Origin: Leptolyngbya sp. NIES-2104
Lineage (GTDB): Bacteria > Cyanobacteriota > Cyanobacteriia > Leptolyngbyales > Leptolyngbyaceae
DNA length: 64,000 nucleotides
Assembly (NCBI RefSeq): GCF_001485215.1
Contig: NZ_BBWW01000001.1
Span: 1,054,001 to 1,118,000, forward strand
Reading direction: 5' to 3'
Below the pieces are notes generated by a model. It made no database searches and was not told where the DNA came from. It saw only the letters and a list, made by a program, of their open reading frames with translations. Every line of letters begins with the position of its first letter. Within the stretch, counting starts at the first letter, position 1. Both the position numbers and the translations under genes were made by a program. Positions 1-9,442 of the stretch are shown in pieces.

Positions 1-1100
1 ATTGCGTCTCGAATCGCTTTATCTGCTGCTTTCTGCCATTTTGCATTCAAAGTCGTCTCAACCGTGACTCCTCCTGCTGCAATTTTGTCTTTTGGCACGA
101 GTTTTTCAAGCTCTTGCTGCACGTAATAAGTGAAATAGGGCGCAGCGCTCTGAATATTCTTCGGTGTACTCGGCTTTACGGCTAATTTTTCAGCTTGTGC
201 CGCTTGCGATTCGATTTCGGTAATGTAGCCAGCGACGACCATTTTATCGAGTACGACATTGCGCCGCTCTTGTGCCTTCTCTAAACTGACCAGCGGAGAA
301 TATAAGCTCGGAGCCGGGGGCAATCCTGCGATCGTTGCCATTTCCCCAAGCGTCAGTTGATCCACCGACTTGCTGAAATAAATCCAAGCCGCGTCTGCCA
401 CTCCATACGCATTCGAGCCGAGGTACACAAAATTGAGATATTTCTCTAGAATCTGCTTCTTATCGACATTGCGTTCGAGCTTCTGAGCGATCAACGCTTC
501 TCGGACTTTTCGCCCCATACTGCGATCGTCTTGATCGAGAAACACAATCCGCGACAATTGCTGCGTGATTGTGCTTCCCCCTTCGACTACATCGCGAGAA
601 GTCAAGTTCCGAAATACAGCGCGTCCGATCCCCTGAAAATCGAGACCGTTGTGATCATAGAATCGCCGATCTTCAGAAGCGACAAAGGCTTGAACTAAGC
701 GATTGGGCATTTTGTCGATCGCCAATCGTTCTCTAGTCGCCGGACCCAACTGGTGCAGCACTGTTCCATCTGAAGCGCGAATCGTCACCGTTCCGGGACG
801 AGCAAACGTCTTGAGTTCAGCCGCATCTGGCAAGCCTTGATCAATTTCGATCGATGCCGCTCGAATCGCCGTTGCGCCGATTACCACCACACTGCCCGCA
901 ACGATCCAATTGCGTGCCTTCTTCGTTTTCAGCGGTGCGGGAATTTTCTGTTCAAGGGCTTGCAGTCGGGCGGTCGCTCCATCGAGCCAACTCCGGAATC
1001 CTGCTAAGCGTGGATGCTCCATCAGCTTTGCGACCCTGCGCTGTGACCGTTCTCGCCGCGGTTTAGTCGGGCGTTTCTTTCCGTCGGTTCCGTCTGTCAT
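1..1100 (-). CDS. Class A penicillin-binding protein (PBP1A family), 5' part only
   Basis: Peptidoglycan glycosyltransferase/transpeptidase of the inner membrane. The gene reads from ATG at 1100 and runs off the left edge after about 366 codons, so the transpeptidase domain is outside the window. Visible are a basic cytoplasmic N-terminus, one membrane segment (about residues 64-84), and then a GT51 glycosyltransferase domain. Its hallmark EDRRFYDHNG carries the catalytic Glu at about residue 143, followed by EGGSTITQQLSR (about 173-184) and the RKVREALIAQKLE helix. The start is supported by the typical short basic leader before the anchor. The family is clear; which paralogue it is cannot be told from this fragment. 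Confidence 0.93.
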   Translation of the reverse strand, partial: MTDGTDGKKRPTKPRRERSQRRVAKLMEHPRLAGFRSWLDGATARLQALEQKIPAPLKTKKARNWIVAGSVVVIGATAIRAASIEIDQGLPDAAELKTFARPGTVTIRASDGTVLHQLGPATRERLAIDKMPNRLVQAFVASEDRRFYDHNGLDFQGIGRAVFRNLTSRDVVEGGSTITQQLSRIVFLDQDDRSMGRKVREALIAQKLERNVDKKQILEKYLNFVYLGSNAYGVADAAWIYFSKSVDQLTLGEMATIAGLPPAPSLYSPLVSLEKAQERRNVVLDKMVVAGYITEIESQAAQAEKLAVKPSTPKNIQSAAPYFTYYVQQELEKLVPKDKIAAGGVTVETTLNAKWQKAADKAIRDA

Positions 1101-1433
1101 GGAGTCCAACCCTGTTGGGGAGTGATCATTCTGAATGGGTTTACTGCGCTTCGAGCTACTCTTCGCCACATTCGTGCCTCACACACAAAGATGCTAGTTA
1201 TCCGCGAGAATCAGGCTTTAACCTTCGCTAGATTGACGGAAAGCGGTTTCCGAGTCAACCGTATGTGTAAAAGTGGAATGAATTCTGCTGCGGAAACAGA
1301 AAACATTTCACAATTCGTAGAATTACTGAGGTTTAGTTTACAAGACTTTATCGAGTTTGCGATCGCACCCCTCAGATTTTCTCACTTGCGGTTCGTCATC
1401 CGGAGCATCGTTCACGATCGTAAAATCGATTTT
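1101..1433. other. Intergenic region, PBP promoter side
   Basis: It lies between the PBP start (1100) and the end of the histidine kinase (1434), both on the minus strand. It should hold the PBP promoter. I see no convincing gene, RNA or strong terminator. An open frame on the plus strand here has no recognisable protein features and runs antisense into the kinase gene. Confidence 0.5.
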
Positions 1434-2459
1434 TTAATCAGACAAAGGCAATTCGATCCAAAAAGTGGTGCCTTGGTTCACGACCGATTCACACTGCAAT
1501 CTGCCGTGATGCTGTTCGGTGATAATTTGATAAGCGATCGATAATCCTAATCCAGTGCCTTGACCAATCGGTTTTGTTGTAAAAAATGGATCAAAAATCT
1601 TCGCCTGAAGGTGCTGAGGAATTCCGATTCCGTTATCGGTGATTTCGATTTGGATCTGATGAGGTGTTGCGGAGGTGCGAATCATGATTTTGGGGTGATC
1701 ACGATGTTTGAGTGCATCGATCGCATTACTGAGCAAATTCAGTAGAACTTGGTTGAATGCTGACGCGTAACATTCAATTTTTGGCAATTCTCCATAGTGT
1801 TTAATCACCTCAATCTTGGAGTTCAAGCGCGATCCCAAAATCATCAACGTACTATCTAAGCCTTCATGCAAATCGACGACCTTGAGTTCAGCTTCATCAA
1901 GGCGGGAAAAGGTTCTCAGCAATCCGACAATTTCTTCGATGCGTTCGGCTCCGGTTTGCATCGATCGTAGAACGTGCAAAAAATCTTCCAGGACAAAGGG
2001 AAGATCAATGTCTTCGATCAGGGTATTAATTTCGTCGATCGGGGCTTGAGATTGATACGCTTGAATGAGTTGCATTAAGCTGTGTGCATACTGTCGAGCG
2101 TGTAGCAAATTCCCATAAATGAAATTAATCGGGTTATTAATCTCATGGGCAACTCCCGCGACTAATTGACCCAGACCCGACATCTTTTCGCTTTGAACGA
2201 GTTGCGCCTGAGTCCATTTGAGTTCGGACAATGTTCGCTCTAGCTCTTGTGCTTGATGCTGGAGTTTTTCGTGATTGTTCTGAATGGTGGTACGAGACGC
2301 TTGCAAATCCTCGATCGTCGTTCTCAACAGTGCTTCTTTGCGATCGTTGATCAGTTCTAATTCAATCCGACTCGCTTGCGATCGCTGCAATTTTTTCTGC
2401 AAGATGCGATTTTCTTTTTCAAGCTGCTGAATGCGATCTTGAAGCTCGGTGAGTTCCAT
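1434..2459 (-). CDS. Sensor histidine kinase, cytosolic
   Basis: About 341 residues. The first ~95 are a long coiled coil without membrane segments. Then comes a dimerisation/phosphoacceptor helix with GVAHEINNPINF (phospho-His at about 105) and a HATPase domain with N-box NQVLLNLLSNAIDAL, G1 box DNGIGIPQ and G2 box GQGTGLGLSIAY. The start is taken at ATG 2459: an AGGA lies 8 bases upstream and the FIST gene stops 2 bases before it, so the two genes are co-transcribed and probably translationally coupled. With no sensor domain of its own, it most likely receives its signal from the FIST protein. No cognate response regulator is adjacent on this strand. Kinase identity is certain; the partnership is inference. 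Confidence 0.93.
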   Translation of the reverse strand: MELTELQDRIQQLEKENRILQKKLQRSQASRIELELINDRKEALLRTTIEDLQASRTTIQNNHEKLQHQAQELERTLSELKWTQAQLVQSEKMSGLGQLVAGVAHEINNPINFIYGNLLHARQYAHSLMQLIQAYQSQAPIDEINTLIEDIDLPFVLEDFLHVLRSMQTGAERIEEIVGLLRTFSRLDEAELKVVDLHEGLDSTLMILGSRLNSKIEVIKHYGELPKIECYASAFNQVLLNLLSNAIDALKHRDHPKIMIRTSATPHQIQIEITDNGIGIPQHLQAKIFDPFFTTKPIGQGTGLGLSIAYQIITEQHHGRLQCESVVNQGTTFWIELPLSD

Positions 2460-2461
2460 GA

Positions 2462-3604
2462 TCAAGTTCCTAGAACGAGCGTCACAAGCGTATGATTATG
2501 CACCCGACTCTGACCAAATTCGCTTAAAGGTGAAAGCTCCCCGTACGTGTAGAATCCAGCGCAACTCATCGTGTCAGGGAGAGCCGATCGAATCAATTCG
2601 TACTCATCTCGTACCCGACTACCGAGGATTTTGAAGCGACAAACACAGCTAAAAATTAGAGCAATGTGCGGGTTGCGACCGGGATAGTTCTGCATGGCTT
2701 GAGTGGTCGAAATCTTAGAAGCTGTCAAAATCTGATCGTGGCTGGCTGTGCTGACTTGAACGAGCGAACCTTCAGGAACACTTGCTAGACAGTTCACGAC
2801 TTCACCTGTTGAATCAGCGCGAGATGCCCGTAAGTAAAAGGTGGTATCTTCTGGATCAAACACAGCGAGAGGATGCTCAGGAACGGGATCTAAACCGCCT
2901 AGTTGCTGCTTGTAGAAGGCTAGAGCAGGCTGATTATCGATCGTATAAATCTCGTGTCCTTGTGCCTGAGTCACTTGTCCAGCAGTGCTAATCGGTTGCC
3001 ATCCACTCGACACGCCATGCGAAAATTTCAGCGTCTCACCGTAAAACAGCAGGATCGGGACGGAATCTGTCAGCACTTCAGTTTTATAAAATTGATAGGT
3101 TGCTTCAAAACGATAATCGTCGGTTGCCATTCCTCCAAAGATGGGAAAATGCTGTCCTAGTACCGATTGCAGCCCTTCTAAAACAACCACACCATCGCCA
3201 CTTAATCCATCTGGAACCGCAATACAGAGGCGAGCGAGTCGATCGCTTTTTGCTTGATCAACCGCACTTTGAGCGGCGGCTTTCATATCCTGACTCATGT
3301 TTCGTCCAACTCCCGCTCGAATTTCGATTTCGTCTGAGCAAAAGAGTGTTAGGACGATCGAGTCTTGCTGAAATCGCAACGTATCAGAAATCTCAGCATC
3401 GCTCGTGCAGCCAATCAATTCTAGATTTGGAAAAGCTTGATCAATGGTTTGGAGAATCAGCGCGTGATCAAAGTCGTAGGCAGCAAACAGGAGTCCAGCT
3501 TGAGGAGTCAATCCATTGAGTTGTGCTTGACATTGAGTAATAACTTCTGCGATCGCGCTGTTTGAATCCGGATCGTCACTATGTCCAAAAACGGCTTTCA
3601 GCAT
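2462..3604 (-). CDS. FIST-domain sensory protein
   Basis: FIST_N and FIST_C domains fill the ~380-residue protein. This is a soluble signal-input module thought to bind small ligands such as amino acids and usually found with signal-transduction partners. The N-terminal part has the typical strand-helix pattern ending in IGCTSDAEIS, with FGGMATDDYRF in the middle. The C-terminal part ends in an AGFYTYGELSPL-type motif. The frame is open upstream to 3748, but those extra 48 residues do not look like FIST; ATG at 3604 is followed directly by the FIST-like MLKAVFGHS, so I chose it. The histidine kinase follows 2 bases downstream. It diverges from hemB across about 160 bases. Confidence 0.85.
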   Translation of the reverse strand: MLKAVFGHSDDPDSNSAIAEVITQCQAQLNGLTPQAGLLFAAYDFDHALILQTIDQAFPNLELIGCTSDAEISDTLRFQQDSIVLTLFCSDEIEIRAGVGRNMSQDMKAAAQSAVDQAKSDRLARLCIAVPDGLSGDGVVVLEGLQSVLGQHFPIFGGMATDDYRFEATYQFYKTEVLTDSVPILLFYGETLKFSHGVSSGWQPISTAGQVTQAQGHEIYTIDNQPALAFYKQQLGGLDPVPEHPLAVFDPEDTTFYLRASRADSTGEVVNCLASVPEGSLVQVSTASHDQILTASKISTTQAMQNYPGRNPHIALIFSCVCRFKILGSRVRDEYELIRSALPDTMSCAGFYTYGELSPLSEFGQSRVHNHTLVTLVLGT

Positions 3605-3762
3605 CTTAAATTTCCGGGGGCATAAAACTGAGTTTAACGTTCCCGATCGCAGCTTGTAACTCAACAGTTTTTTTAACACTTTGTAATCTTGAACCGTTCC
3701 GATCCAGCGGCGTTCTAGACTTGTAAAGAATCTCCAAATTTTACCCAAGCTTTGACAGTCCT

Positions 3763-4746
3763 ATGTTTCCAACCCATCGCCCTCGTCGGCTTCGCAACCA
3801 TCCTCAACTGCGCCGCATGGTGCGCGAAAATGTTTTAACCACGAGTGATTTGATTTATCCTTTGTTTGCCGTACCGGGTGAAAGCATCGCGAATGAAGTG
3901 CGATCGATGCCAGGAGTGTATCAGTTATCGATCGATAAAATCGTCGAGGAAGCAAAGCAGGTCTATGATCTCGGCATTCCCTCGATCATTTTGTTCGGGA
4001 TTCCCGATGACAAGGATGTGGAGGCAACCGGAGCTTGGCACGATTGCGGGATTGTGCAGAAAGCAGCAACCGCCGTCAAAGAAGCGGTTCCAGAATTAAT
4101 CGTCATTGCGGATACTTGCTTGTGTGAGTACACTTCACACGGTCACTGTGGCTATCTAGAAGTCGGGGATCTAACCGGACGAGTGTTGAATGATCCCACG
4201 CTAGAACTGTTGAAGAAGACTGCGGTTTCTCAAGCGAAAGCGGGAGCCGATATCATTGCACCGTCTGGAATGATGGATGGCTTTGTCGCTGCCATTCGCG
4301 AAGGACTCGATGAAGCGGGCTTCCAAGATATTCCAATCCTGTCTTATGCAGCGAAATATGCGTCGGCTTATTATGGTCCGTTCCGAGATGCGGCAGATTC
4401 GACTCCGCAATTTGGCGATCGACGCACCTATCAGATGGACCCTGGAAATGCCCGCGAAGCAATCAAAGAAATCGAGTTGGACATTGCTGAAGGTGCAGAC
4501 ATGCTGATGGTGAAGCCTGCTTTGGCATACATGGACATCATTCACCAAGTGAAGCAAGCTTCAAACCTGCCTGTCGCGGCTTATAACGTGTCAGGTGAAT
4601 ACGCGATGGTAAAAGCAGCGGCACTCAATGGCTGGATCGATGAAGAACGAGTCGTGATGGAAACGCTACTCGGTTTCAAACGGGCGGGAGCCGATTTGAT
4701 TCTGACGTATCACGCGAAAGATGCAGCGCGATGGTTAAACAGCTAA
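3763..4746 (+). CDS. hemB: Delta-aminolevulinic acid dehydratase (porphobilinogen synthase)
   Basis: Condenses two 5-aminolevulinate molecules to porphobilinogen, the common step towards chlorophyll, haem, bilins and cobalamin; cytosolic octamer in the family. The 327 residues are the standard length. The metal-site segment [14 protein letters not shown] carries three cysteines (about 119, 121, 129), which indicates the zinc-type active site. The two active-site lysines are in [14 protein letters not shown] (about 198) and [12 protein letters not shown] (about 251, the Schiff-base lysine). The gene stands alone with its own terminator at about 4763-4797. Confidence 0.98.
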   Translation: MFPTHRPRRLRNHPQLRRMVRENVLTTSDLIYPLFAVPGESIANEVRSMPGVYQLSIDKIVEEAKQVYDLGIPSIILFGIPDDKDVEATGAWHDCGIVQKAATAVKEAVPELIVIADTCLCEYTSHGHCGYLEVGDLTGRVLNDPTLELLKKTAVSQAKAGADIIAPSGMMDGFVAAIREGLDEAGFQDIPILSYAAKYASAYYGPFRDAADSTPQFGDRRTYQMDPGNAREAIKEIELDIAEGADMLMVKPALAYMDIIHQVKQASNLPVAAYNVSGEYAMVKAAALNGWIDEERVVMETLLGFKRAGADLILTYHAKDAARWLNS

Positions 4747-4762
4747 TTGATTAAAACAATCT

Positions 4763-4797
4763 GAAGCATCGATCGATATCACTCGATCGATGCTTTT
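4763..4797 (+). terminator. Rho-independent terminator of hemB
   Basis: Inverted repeat GAAGCATCGATCG / CGATCGATGCTTTT begins 16 bases after the hemB stop and ends in a short T run. The stem itself contains the CGATCG motif. Confidence 0.8.
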
Positions 4798-4922
4798 CTA
4801 TTACTAATCTGGTGCGTGTTTACGTCTGTCTGTCGGTAGATGCTGCCTAAAAAGATACAAAATAGAGTCGTAAAAACTGCTACAAGAGATTACTCAAAGA
4901 TCGAGAAAGCATCCCTATAGCT

Positions 4923-6287
4923 ATGAAAATCTTATTGATTGAAGATGATTCAGCGATCGTAGAGTTACTTTCAGAGACTTTGACGGCGCATCATTACACA
5001 ATTGATGTTGCGACCGATGGACAAACCGGATTAACACTTGCAACAGATTGGGAATACGATCTCGTTTTATTGGATTTGCTGATTCCTCGAATCGATGGCA
5101 TTGCGCTTTGTCAACAATTACGATCGCAGCAGTTTCAAAAACCGATTCTGTTATTGACCGCAAAAGATTCGAGCGCTGACATCGTAAAAGGTCTAGATGC
5201 TGGAGCCGATGATTACCTCACGAAACCGTTTGAGTTATCAGAACTATTAGCCCGTATTCGGGCGCTACTGCGGCGAGGAGAAACAAAGTTAGCTCCGACT
5301 GTGTTAACTTGGGGCGCGTTGCAGGTGAACTTAGAATCAGCTCAAGTGCTTTATGCTGAGCAGCCTCTAGCGTTATCTCCGAAAGAATATAGTTTGCTGA
5401 CGCTCTTTTTAAGGAATCCACAGCGAACTTTTAGTCGGAGTGAAATTATCGATCGCTTATGGTCGATCGATGCCTGTCCGGGTGAAGGCACAGTGACAAA
5501 TCTAATCAAGGATCTGCGGCGCAAGCTCAAAACTGCTGGAATGCAGACAGATTTGCTCGAAACGGTTTACGGTATGGGATATCGGCTGAGAAGTCCTGAG
5601 TCTTCTGCAATTCAAACCGTACTTGCACGTTATCAAAAGACGTTTGCTAGCCGCGTCGATCGATTAGAACAAGACATTCAATTCAATCCATCCAAGGCAG
5701 CACAAGAAGCTCATAAACTTGCGGGTGCGTTAGGTTCATTCGGATATGAAATCGGATCGAAGATCGCTCGATCCATCGAACATTTACTGATTGAAGAACG
5801 ATCGCGATCGCAGATTACACCCTTAATCGCTCAGTTAAAGCAAGAACTTACGAAACCTCCGACTCAAATCAACGTTACTCAACCTCCTCAAACACAGGCG
5901 GCGAAAGTGATGTTAGTCGATGACGATGCAGTCACGCTCAATCTGTTATCAGATCTGCTGTGTTCATGCGGGCTGCAAGTGACGAGCGTACAACATCCAG
6001 AAAAATTCTGGCAAACGCTTTCGATGACTCAGCCTGATGTGCTCGTCATGGATTTAGAAATGCCAAATTTGAACGGGGCTGAACTCTGTCGAGACGTCCG
6101 ACAACACGATCGCTGGCGACATCTACCGATTTTGATGGTGACAGCACATACCGATGCTCGATCGATTCAGCAAGCGTTTGCCGCTGGAGCCGATGATTTT
6201 ATTCGTAAGTCATTGATTCAGCCGGAATTTGTGCCACGGGTGATGAGTCGAATTGATCGATCGCGACTTCAAGCGATTCAATCATGA
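4923..6287 (+). CDS. Multidomain response regulator: receiver, winged helix, HPt, receiver
   Basis: 454 residues in four modules. An N-terminal receiver has its phospho-acceptor Asp in VLLDLLIPRIDG (about 51). An OmpR-type winged-helix DNA-binding domain spans about 125-220 (PKEYSLLTLFLRNPQRTFSR and GYRLRSPE region). A histidine phosphotransfer (HPt) domain spans about 235-325, with the acceptor His in AQEAHKLAGALGSFG. A C-terminal receiver spans about 333-450, with Asp in VLVMDLEMPNLNG. One protein therefore contains a relay (Asp-His-Asp) plus a transcription output. It overlaps the next gene by ATGA, so translation is coupled to the histidine kinase, its likely partner. Similar architectures occur in cyanobacterial multi-component systems; the target genes are unknown. 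Confidence 0.92.
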   Translation: MKILLIEDDSAIVELLSETLTAHHYTIDVATDGQTGLTLATDWEYDLVLLDLLIPRIDGIALCQQLRSQQFQKPILLLTAKDSSADIVKGLDAGADDYLTKPFELSELLARIRALLRRGETKLAPTVLTWGALQVNLESAQVLYAEQPLALSPKEYSLLTLFLRNPQRTFSRSEIIDRLWSIDACPGEGTVTNLIKDLRRKLKTAGMQTDLLETVYGMGYRLRSPESSAIQTVLARYQKTFASRVDRLEQDIQFNPSKAAQEAHKLAGALGSFGYEIGSKIARSIEHLLIEERSRSQITPLIAQLKQELTKPPTQINVTQPPQTQAAKVMLVDDDAVTLNLLSDLLCSCGLQVTSVQHPEKFWQTLSMTQPDVLVMDLEMPNLNGAELCRDVRQHDRWRHLPILMVTAHTDARSIQQAFAAGADDFIRKSLIQPEFVPRVMSRIDRSRLQAIQS

Positions 6288-8974
6288 TGCTTCTACGATC
6301 GATTCAAGGCAAAAAGACTCGCAGCCTGGAAATTCCGCTGCGTCTCGTGTTGACGATTCCTTTTGTGCTGCTAACAGTGGGCACGAGTGGACTGGTGGGA
6401 TATTTATCTTGGCAAAATGGACAGCGATCGGTACACGACCTGGCAAATCAACTGATTCAAGAAGTCGAGCAGCGGGCTGAAACTCACATTCGCGCCTATC
6501 TAGAAACTGCACATTTAGTCAATGCAAATCATGCGAATGCGTTAGCGCTCAATTCTCCAAATCGGGCTGAGTTAGAACAGTATCTTTGTCGTCAGCTTCA
6601 GCTTTATCCAAAGGTGACAGCCACTCATCTAAGTGAACCAAACGGAAATTTTCTTGGGATTGTGCGCCAAGCAACCGGACAGCTTGCAGTTCACGATCGT
6701 CAAAACGCAATTAGTTCAGCAATTCAAGCTGTAGCACTCGATCAAAACTGTCGTCGGGGGCAACCTTTGGCATCTCCCGGAGCCTTTGATCCACGCGATC
6801 GCCCGTGGTATCAAACTGCAATTCGAGCGAAACAAGCGGTCTGGAGTCCGATTTTTGCTTGGAAAGCTGCTCCTGTGATTAGTACAAATGCAGCGCTACC
6901 TATCTACGATGCGGATGGAAAACTGCGCTCTGTGCTGGGAACTTCGCTCGTGCTTTCAGACATGAGTGAGTATCTAAGAACGCTGAAAATTGGTCGATCG
7001 GGACAAGTTTTTATCATCGAGCGCAATGGCTTATTTGTCGCATCCTCAACTACAAAAGAGCCGTTTATTACCAATGGAAGACCTCAGCGCCGTTCTGCAT
7101 TTGAGTCAGATCTTCCCCTCCTCAGAGCAAGTACCGCTTATCTACAACAGCACAACGGCAAACTAGAAAACATTCGTCAACCGCAGCAATTCATCACAAA
7201 ATTCGGTCGATCGAACTATTTTCTGCAAACAATCCCGATCGCTGATCCGCGTGGAATTGATTGGTTAATGTTGGTACTGGTGCCCGAATCGGACTTTACC
7301 GATCAAATCCACGCGAACACACAGACAACGATACTCCTGAGTCTTGGAGCGTTACTGAGTTCGATTCTGATTGGATTGTGGCTAACCCGATCGATCGTTC
7401 GACCGATTCAATATCTCGGACAGGTCAGTCTTGCACTTTCAAATGGCGACTGGAACGAAACGATCGAGCAGCGAAGCTCTATTGCAGAACTACAAGTGTT
7501 AAATCGATCGTTTCAGCGCATGGCAGATCGACTACAACAATCTTTTGATCGAACTCAAACCCGATTAAATGACATTCTCAGCAGCACGATCACCGCGATT
7601 TGTCGATTTCGCATCACAGAACAAGGACAAATCCACTATGAATACTTTTCTCCCAGTAACGCGGATGTATTTGGCTATAGTGCAGAAGAATTTATGCGAG
7701 ATGAGTCACTTTGGCGATCGCAGATTCATCCAGACGATCGAGATTTAATCCTGTCAAAGATGCCGCCACAATCCGATGAAGGATCATTCTCAACTGAGTA
7801 TCGGTTCTATCACAAAGATGGAACGATTCGCTGGATTCTCGATTCCGTTCGGTTCCGTCGAGATGAAACAGGCTGGATTGTCACCGGAGTTGCGATCGAC
7901 AATACCGCCCGCAAACAAGCCGAACAAGCCCTAGCCGAAAGTGAAGCGACTAAAAAGCAAATTCTCAAAGCAATACCCGATTTAATTATTTGGATGAGTG
8001 CTGACGGAACTTGCCTTGATGTGATCGAGAGTGAGAATCAGCCAACGCTCTATCCAAAATTAGAAGCGATCGGTAAAAGCTCATTTCAATTACTACCGCC
8101 GGATCTCGCTCAAGCTAGAATCAGAGCGATTCAACAAGCTCGCGAATCGGGCGAAATGGTTGCCTATGAGCAGCAGTTACAGCTATCGAACACGTTGCGC
8201 TATGAAGAAGTGCGAGTGATTAGTATGGGCGATCGCATTTTAGTCATGGTGCGAGATATTAGCGATCGTCATCGCATTGAGCATTTAAAGAATGAGTTTA
8301 TTTCAGTAGTGAGTCACGAACTCCGAACGCCATTAACCGCGATTCAGGGCTGTTTAGGTTTGCTTGCATCCGGAGTTTACGATCAGCGACCCGAAAAAGC
8401 GAAACGGATGTTAGATATTGCTGTCATTAATAGCGATCGCTTAGTGCGATTAGTCAATGACATTCTCGACTTAGAGCGGCTCGATTCCGGCAAAGTCGAA
8501 TTGGTTAAAGAACGCTGCAATGCTCAGGAGTTGATTCAAAAAGCGGTTGAAGGAATTAGCGCGATCGCGGAGCAAAATGCGGTCAGATTGTCGATCGACT
8601 CTACAAAACTTCAAGTCTGGGCGGCTCCAGATACCATCATTCAAACGTTAACGAATCTTCTGAGCAACGCGATCAAATTCTCACCTCCAAATAGTACGGT
8701 TACAATCTCCGCTCAGGCTCAACCCGATGCCATTCTGTTTCAAGTGAAAGACCACGGGCGCGGCATCCCGATCGACAAACTCGAAACGATTTTTGGGCGG
8801 TTTCAGCAAGTCGATGTCTCAGATTCGCGCCAAAAAGGAGGAACCGGATTAGGACTCGCCATTTGTCAAAGTATTGTGGAGCAACACGGTGGGAATATTT
8901 GGGCAGAAAGTATTCTAGGACAAGGCAGCACTTTTTGTTTCACCCTGCCCAATCGAACTGGAGACGCATCATGA
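6284..8974 (+). CDS. Membrane sensor histidine kinase (dCache-HAMP-PAS-PAS-HisKA-HATPase)
   Basis: 896 residues. A membrane segment at about 20-43 and another at about 345-368 enclose a ~300-residue extracytoplasmic dCache-type ligand domain (FDPRDRPWYQTAI motif). A HAMP linker follows, then a PAS/PAC module (YRFYHKDGTIRWILDSVRF), a second PAS-like region, and a kinase core with FISVVSHELRTPLTAIQ (phospho-His), NLLSNAIKFSPP, DHGRGIP and GGTGLGLAICQSI. There is no receiver of its own. It is sandwiched by ATGA overlaps between two response-regulator genes, so all three should be made in fixed proportion. dCache domains of this type often bind amino acids or carboxylates; the ligand here cannot be read from sequence. 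Confidence 0.93.
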   Translation: MMLLRSIQGKKTRSLEIPLRLVLTIPFVLLTVGTSGLVGYLSWQNGQRSVHDLANQLIQEVEQRAETHIRAYLETAHLVNANHANALALNSPNRAELEQYLCRQLQLYPKVTATHLSEPNGNFLGIVRQATGQLAVHDRQNAISSAIQAVALDQNCRRGQPLASPGAFDPRDRPWYQTAIRAKQAVWSPIFAWKAAPVISTNAALPIYDADGKLRSVLGTSLVLSDMSEYLRTLKIGRSGQVFIIERNGLFVASSTTKEPFITNGRPQRRSAFESDLPLLRASTAYLQQHNGKLENIRQPQQFITKFGRSNYFLQTIPIADPRGIDWLMLVLVPESDFTDQIHANTQTTILLSLGALLSSILIGLWLTRSIVRPIQYLGQVSLALSNGDWNETIEQRSSIAELQVLNRSFQRMADRLQQSFDRTQTRLNDILSSTITAICRFRITEQGQIHYEYFSPSNADVFGYSAEEFMRDESLWRSQIHPDDRDLILSKMPPQSDEGSFSTEYRFYHKDGTIRWILDSVRFRRDETGWIVTGVAIDNTARKQAEQALAESEATKKQILKAIPDLIIWMSADGTCLDVIESENQPTLYPKLEAIGKSSFQLLPPDLAQARIRAIQQARESGEMVAYEQQLQLSNTLRYEEVRVISMGDRILVMVRDISDRHRIEHLKNEFISVVSHELRTPLTAIQGCLGLLASGVYDQRPEKAKRMLDIAVINSDRLVRLVNDILDLERLDSGKVELVKERCNAQELIQKAVEGISAIAEQNAVRLSIDSTKLQVWAAPDTIIQTLTNLLSNAIKFSPPNSTVTISAQAQPDAILFQVKDHGRGIPIDKLETIFGRFQQVDVSDSRQKGGTGLGLAICQSIVEQHGGNIWAESILGQGSTFCFTLPNRTGDAS

Positions 8975-9336
8975 CCAGGCGAATTTTAGTGATTGATGAC
9001 GAAGACAGCATTCGAGAACTAGCTTGTGCTTGCCTTGAAGATTTAGGTGAGTGGGAAACGATCGCTGCTGCATCCGGTCGAGATGGTATTTCAATCGCGA
9101 AAACCGAAGCGATCGATGCCATTCTCTTAGATGTTTCGATGCCGGATATGGACGGTTTTGAGTGTTATGAATTGCTCAAGCCGTTGGCGATTCCGACAAT
9201 TCTCCTCACGGCAAAAGTGCTGCCCGAAGATCGATCGCGATTTGCTCAATTAGCGATCGCAGGGGTGATTACCAAACCTTTTAACCCCACGCTAATCTGC
9301 TCACAAATTGCTGAATATTTAGGCTGGGATTTTTAG
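8971..9336 (+). CDS. Single-domain response regulator (CheY-like)
   Basis: 121 residues, receiver only. Acidic pocket IDDED near the N-terminus, phospho-acceptor Asp in ILLDVSMPDMDG, conserved Thr/Lys in LLTAK and ITKPF. The start ATG overlaps the kinase stop (ATGA), which fixes the start. It has no output domain and so probably acts as a phosphate shuttle or sink for the upstream kinase. It is closely similar to the other stand-alone receiver at 10291-10683 (shared ASIRE/DSIRE then ACL and DL segments), which suggests duplication around the aquaporin gene. Confidence 0.93.
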   Translation: MTRRILVIDDEDSIRELACACLEDLGEWETIAAASGRDGISIAKTEAIDAILLDVSMPDMDGFECYELLKPLAIPTILLTAKVLPEDRSRFAQLAIAGVITKPFNPTLICSQIAEYLGWDF

Positions 9337-9442
9337 ACCTTATCAGTTTCTTATATTCTTCTTGTATCTTCAGGTCGTGAGTTGATTAACTCATCGTTTA
9401 TCTGTCTGAGTGACAGAGTTCTCGATACAAGGAGCCTTCAAT

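Noticed and set aside
1122-1544. 140-codon plus-strand frame
   Set aside because: Runs antisense into the histidine kinase gene, has no ribosome site and no protein-like pattern.
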